Source of the DNA: DATIRA01 sp964553405
GTDB taxonomy: Bacteria; Pseudomonadota; Gammaproteobacteria; Steroidobacterales; Steroidobacteraceae
DNA: 13,739 nt
Assembly (NCBI GenBank): GCA_964553405.1
Contig: CAZKLS010000076.1
Coordinates: forward strand, 1-13,739
Direction: 5' to 3'
Shown: one piece after another, positions 12,492-13,739 of the stretch
How positions within the stretch are numbered: the first letter of the stretch is position 1
Layout: the number at the start of each line of letters is the position of its first letter
Notes under the pieces: generated by a model
Seen by the model: only the letters and a program-made list of their open reading frames with translations
Told to the model about the DNA's origin: nothing
Database searches by the model: none
Position numbers and translations under genes: made by a program

Positions 12492-13193
12492 ATGGAATGC
12501 CTCGAATTTCGCAGAGCAGCGGGCGCCGCCCCGGGCCAACTCGGGCCCGAGGCCCTGTCGCATGCCGAGCGCTGCGCCAGCTGTGCCGCCTATCTCGACC
12601 AGCTGCAGCGGCTCGACGGACTCATTCTCCAGGCCCTGCGGGTCCCGCTGCCTGCATCGGACGGCGCCGCCGCCGCTGGCGCGGCAGGCGCGGGGACGCA
12701 GCTGCCGGGCCGGCGCAATCGCTGGCTGGCGCTCGCGGCCAGCATCATCGGAGGCGTGCTGGTCGGCACGCTGCTGTGGGTCGGCGGCCCGGAGAAATCC
12801 ATCGCCCTGCAGCTGGTGGAGCACATCGAGCACGAACCCGAGGCGCTGCTCGTCACCGACACGACCGCGGACCCGGCCCGGCTCGACAAGGTGCTGGCCC
12901 GGGCCGGCATCAGCCTCAGGCCGGAGATCGGCGTCGTCTACTACGCGCGCAGCTGCCCGTTCAGGGGCGATCGCGTGCCGCACCTCGTCGTGCAGTCGGA
13001 CAGTGGTCCGGTGACCGTGATGGTGCTGCGTAATGAAAAATCTGCCGCGCCGGTCAGCTTCGAAGAGGACGGTTACAAGGGACGGATCGTGCCGGCCGGA
13101 CCCGGCAGCATCGCGATCGTCGGCAGCGACGAGGTGGACCTCGAACAGGTGGTCTCGCGCGTGCTGGCTGCGGTGGACTGGAACCTGGATTGA
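12492..13193 (+). CDS. Zinc-finger membrane anti-sigma factor (DUF3379-like)
   Basis: A 233-residue protein that probably binds and inhibits the sigma factor encoded 28 bp upstream. The N-terminus has a zf-HC2-like site: C3 (MECLEFRR), then H24-x3-C28-x2-C31. One membrane helix (residues about 78-97) follows a Gly/Ala-rich linker. The periplasmic part (98-233) contains HIEHEPEALL, SCPFRGDRVPHLVVQ (C155, H164), and a GPVTVMVL strand, an arrangement I associate with DUF3379 proteins that follow ECF sigma genes. The single periplasmic cysteine with nearby histidines could sense metal or redox state; this is a hypothesis. GAGG lies 7 nt before the ATG. The gene is followed, 49 bp later, by the HvfA-like gene, most likely in one transcript. 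Family assignment is from memory of the motif pattern. Confidence 0.85.
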   Translation: MECLEFRRAAGAAPGQLGPEALSHAERCASCAAYLDQLQRLDGLILQALRVPLPASDGAAAAGAAGAGTQLPGRRNRWLALAASIIGGVLVGTLLWVGGPEKSIALQLVEHIEHEPEALLVTDTTADPARLDKVLARAGISLRPEIGVVYYARSCPFRGDRVPHLVVQSDSGPVTVMVLRNEKSAAPVSFEEDGYKGRIVPAGPGSIAIVGSDEVDLEQVVSRVLAAVDWNLD

Positions 13194-13242
13194 CCCGAGG
13201 CCCGGACCTCACACACTCACAAACGACCAGCAGGAGAGACCC

Positions 13243-13596
13243 ATGAATGACCGGAAGACCATCAAGCCCCTCGCCATCGCAGTCGGCGCAGCGATCGCGG
13301 GGTCGCTCGCGACCGTCTCGGTGGCGAGCGCGAACCCCTTCTCGCTGACCACGCTCGGCAGCGCCTACATGTACGCGGCCGAGGGGTCCTGCGGCGGTGC
13401 GAAGGGCGCCGAGGGCAAGTGCGGTGGCGACAAGGCCAAGGAAGGCAAGTGCGGCGAGGGTAAGTGCGGCGGCGACAAGGCCAAGGAAGGCAGCTGTGGC
13501 GGCGATAAGGCGAAGGAAGGCAATTGCGGCGCCAACAAGGCCGGGGAAGGCAAGTGCGGCGAGGGCAAGTGCGGCGGCGACAAGAAGACCGGTTGA
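13243..13596 (+). CDS. hvfA: HvfA/bufferin-type precursor of a cysteine-modified RiPP metallophore
   Basis: A 117-residue exported peptide. The signal peptide spans residues 1-30 (MNDRKTIKPL, then Ala-rich core, ASA-N). The mature region is Gly/Lys/Cys-rich with eight EGxCG motifs at cysteines 50, 60, 70, 75, 85, 95, 105 and 110: five EGKCG, two EGSCG and one EGNCG. In the HvfA/bufferin family such EGKCG cysteines are oxidised by a DUF692 (MNIO) enzyme, with a DUF2063-type partner, to oxazolone/thioamide-type groups that bind copper in the periplasm. AGGAGA precedes the ATG at good spacing. The locus sits behind an ECF sigma/anti-sigma pair, which fits stress-induced production. The maturation genes are not inside the window. 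Modification and metal specificity are family-based inferences. A longer upstream frame is a shadow of the anti-sigma gene. Confidence 0.88.
   Translation: MNDRKTIKPLAIAVGAAIAGSLATVSVASANPFSLTTLGSAYMYAAEGSCGGAKGAEGKCGGDKAKEGKCGEGKCGGDKAKEGSCGGDKAKEGNCGANKAGEGKCGEGKCGGDKKTG
13381..13575 (+). repeat. EGxCG coding repeats (30-bp period with 15-bp insertions)
   Basis: Eight EGxCG motifs encoded in tandem, mostly every 10 residues (EGxCGGDKAK). Two motifs (C75 and C110) follow their predecessor by only 5 residues, giving EGKCGEGKCGG twice, 35 residues apart. The near-identical DNA units indicate expansion by duplication or slippage. Confidence 0.85.
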
Positions 13597-13611
13597 TCGG
13601 GTAGGAACCCC

Positions 13612-13739
13612 CATGCCCTCACCCGCCCTGCGGGCACCCTCTCCCGCTGACGCGGGAGAGGGCTGGACGAGGGCTCCGCTCCCTCTCCCGCTCTGCGGGA
13701 GAGGGTTGGGGTGAGGGCTCCGCTCCCTCTCGCGCGCCG
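13612..13739. repeat. REP/BIME-like palindromic array (continues past window end)
   Basis: Two perfect 11-bp inverted repeats, CCCTCTCCCGC / GCGGGAGAGGG, with arms 13637-13647 and 13652-13662 (4-nt loop), then 13681-13691 and 13695-13705 (3-nt loop). The linker GAGGGCTCCGCTCCCTCTC occurs twice (13669-13687 and 13713-13731), a 44-bp period, and a smaller GCCC-TGC-GGGC stem precedes them. This resembles intergenic palindromic repeats frequent in Xanthomonas-like and other GC-rich proteobacteria. It may also terminate the metallophore transcript. There is no coding content. Confidence 0.8.

Noticed and set aside
13381..13575. Regularly spaced repeats suggesting a CRISPR array
   Set aside because: The 30-bp periodic units are contiguous coding repeats in frame with a signal peptide, with no variable spacers.
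13054..13614. Minus-strand hydrophobic frame opposite the EGxCG gene (Ala/Leu-rich repeats)
   Set aside because: It is the antisense translation of a repetitive gene. The plus strand has the signal peptide, ribosome site and family motif.
1..13739. tRNA, rRNA, insertion sequence or phage genes
   Set aside because: No cloverleaf, rRNA-like segment, transposase, integrase or terminal repeat pair was recognised by eye; a covariance-model scan was not possible here.

Overview
The window is about 13.7 kb of GC-rich chromosomal DNA. It reads as a gammaproteobacterium. The evidence is PrlC-type oligopeptidase A, a YrdA-like gamma-carbonic anhydrase next to aroE, a magnesium-type HemB, and dispersed palindromic (REP-like) and heptad-type intergenic repeats of the kind common in Xanthomonas-like lineages. 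The order cannot be fixed from the sequence alone. Coding density is high, and most long reading frames opposite the genes are GC-driven shadows.

Layout. Positions 1-1218 (minus strand) carry an OmpR-type response regulator and the 5' part of its sensor kinase, overlapping by 14 bp. A direct-repeat box (TTTAAG-N5-CTTAAG) lies in the divergent intergenic region. From it, two secreted proteins of unknown function run rightwards (1525-3618): one with six 13-residue Gly/Pro-rich repeats, the other with an acidic/His-rich loop. A hairpin-rich convergent spacer follows. Next comes a minus-strand block of an HD-domain protein, exonuclease III, oligopeptidase A, a GIDE-domain membrane protein with an EF-hand, and LemA (3780-9211). 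The gamma-carbonic anhydrase gene (9315-9839, plus strand) converges on aroE, and both stop codons lie in one CCTAGG palindrome. aroE and hemB (minus strand) are separated by a short element of degenerate 7-bp repeats forming an inverted repeat.

The right end (11939-13739) holds the most interesting cluster: an ECF sigma factor, a DUF3379-like zinc-finger membrane anti-sigma factor, and a small exported protein with eight EG(K/S/N)CG motifs. The last is recognisable as an HvfA/bufferin-type precursor, the family of RiPP metallophores whose cysteines are converted by a DUF692 (MNIO) enzyme into copper-binding groups. The inferred logic is a membrane-held sigma factor, released by envelope or metal stress, that drives its own locus and the metal-buffering peptide. 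The maturation enzymes, if linked, lie beyond the window, past a REP-like palindromic array starting at about 13620.

The central genes (xthA, prlC, yrdA, aroE, hemB) are ordinary housekeeping functions. The accessory content is the two-component/secreted-protein locus at the left and the sigma/anti-sigma/metallophore locus at the right.
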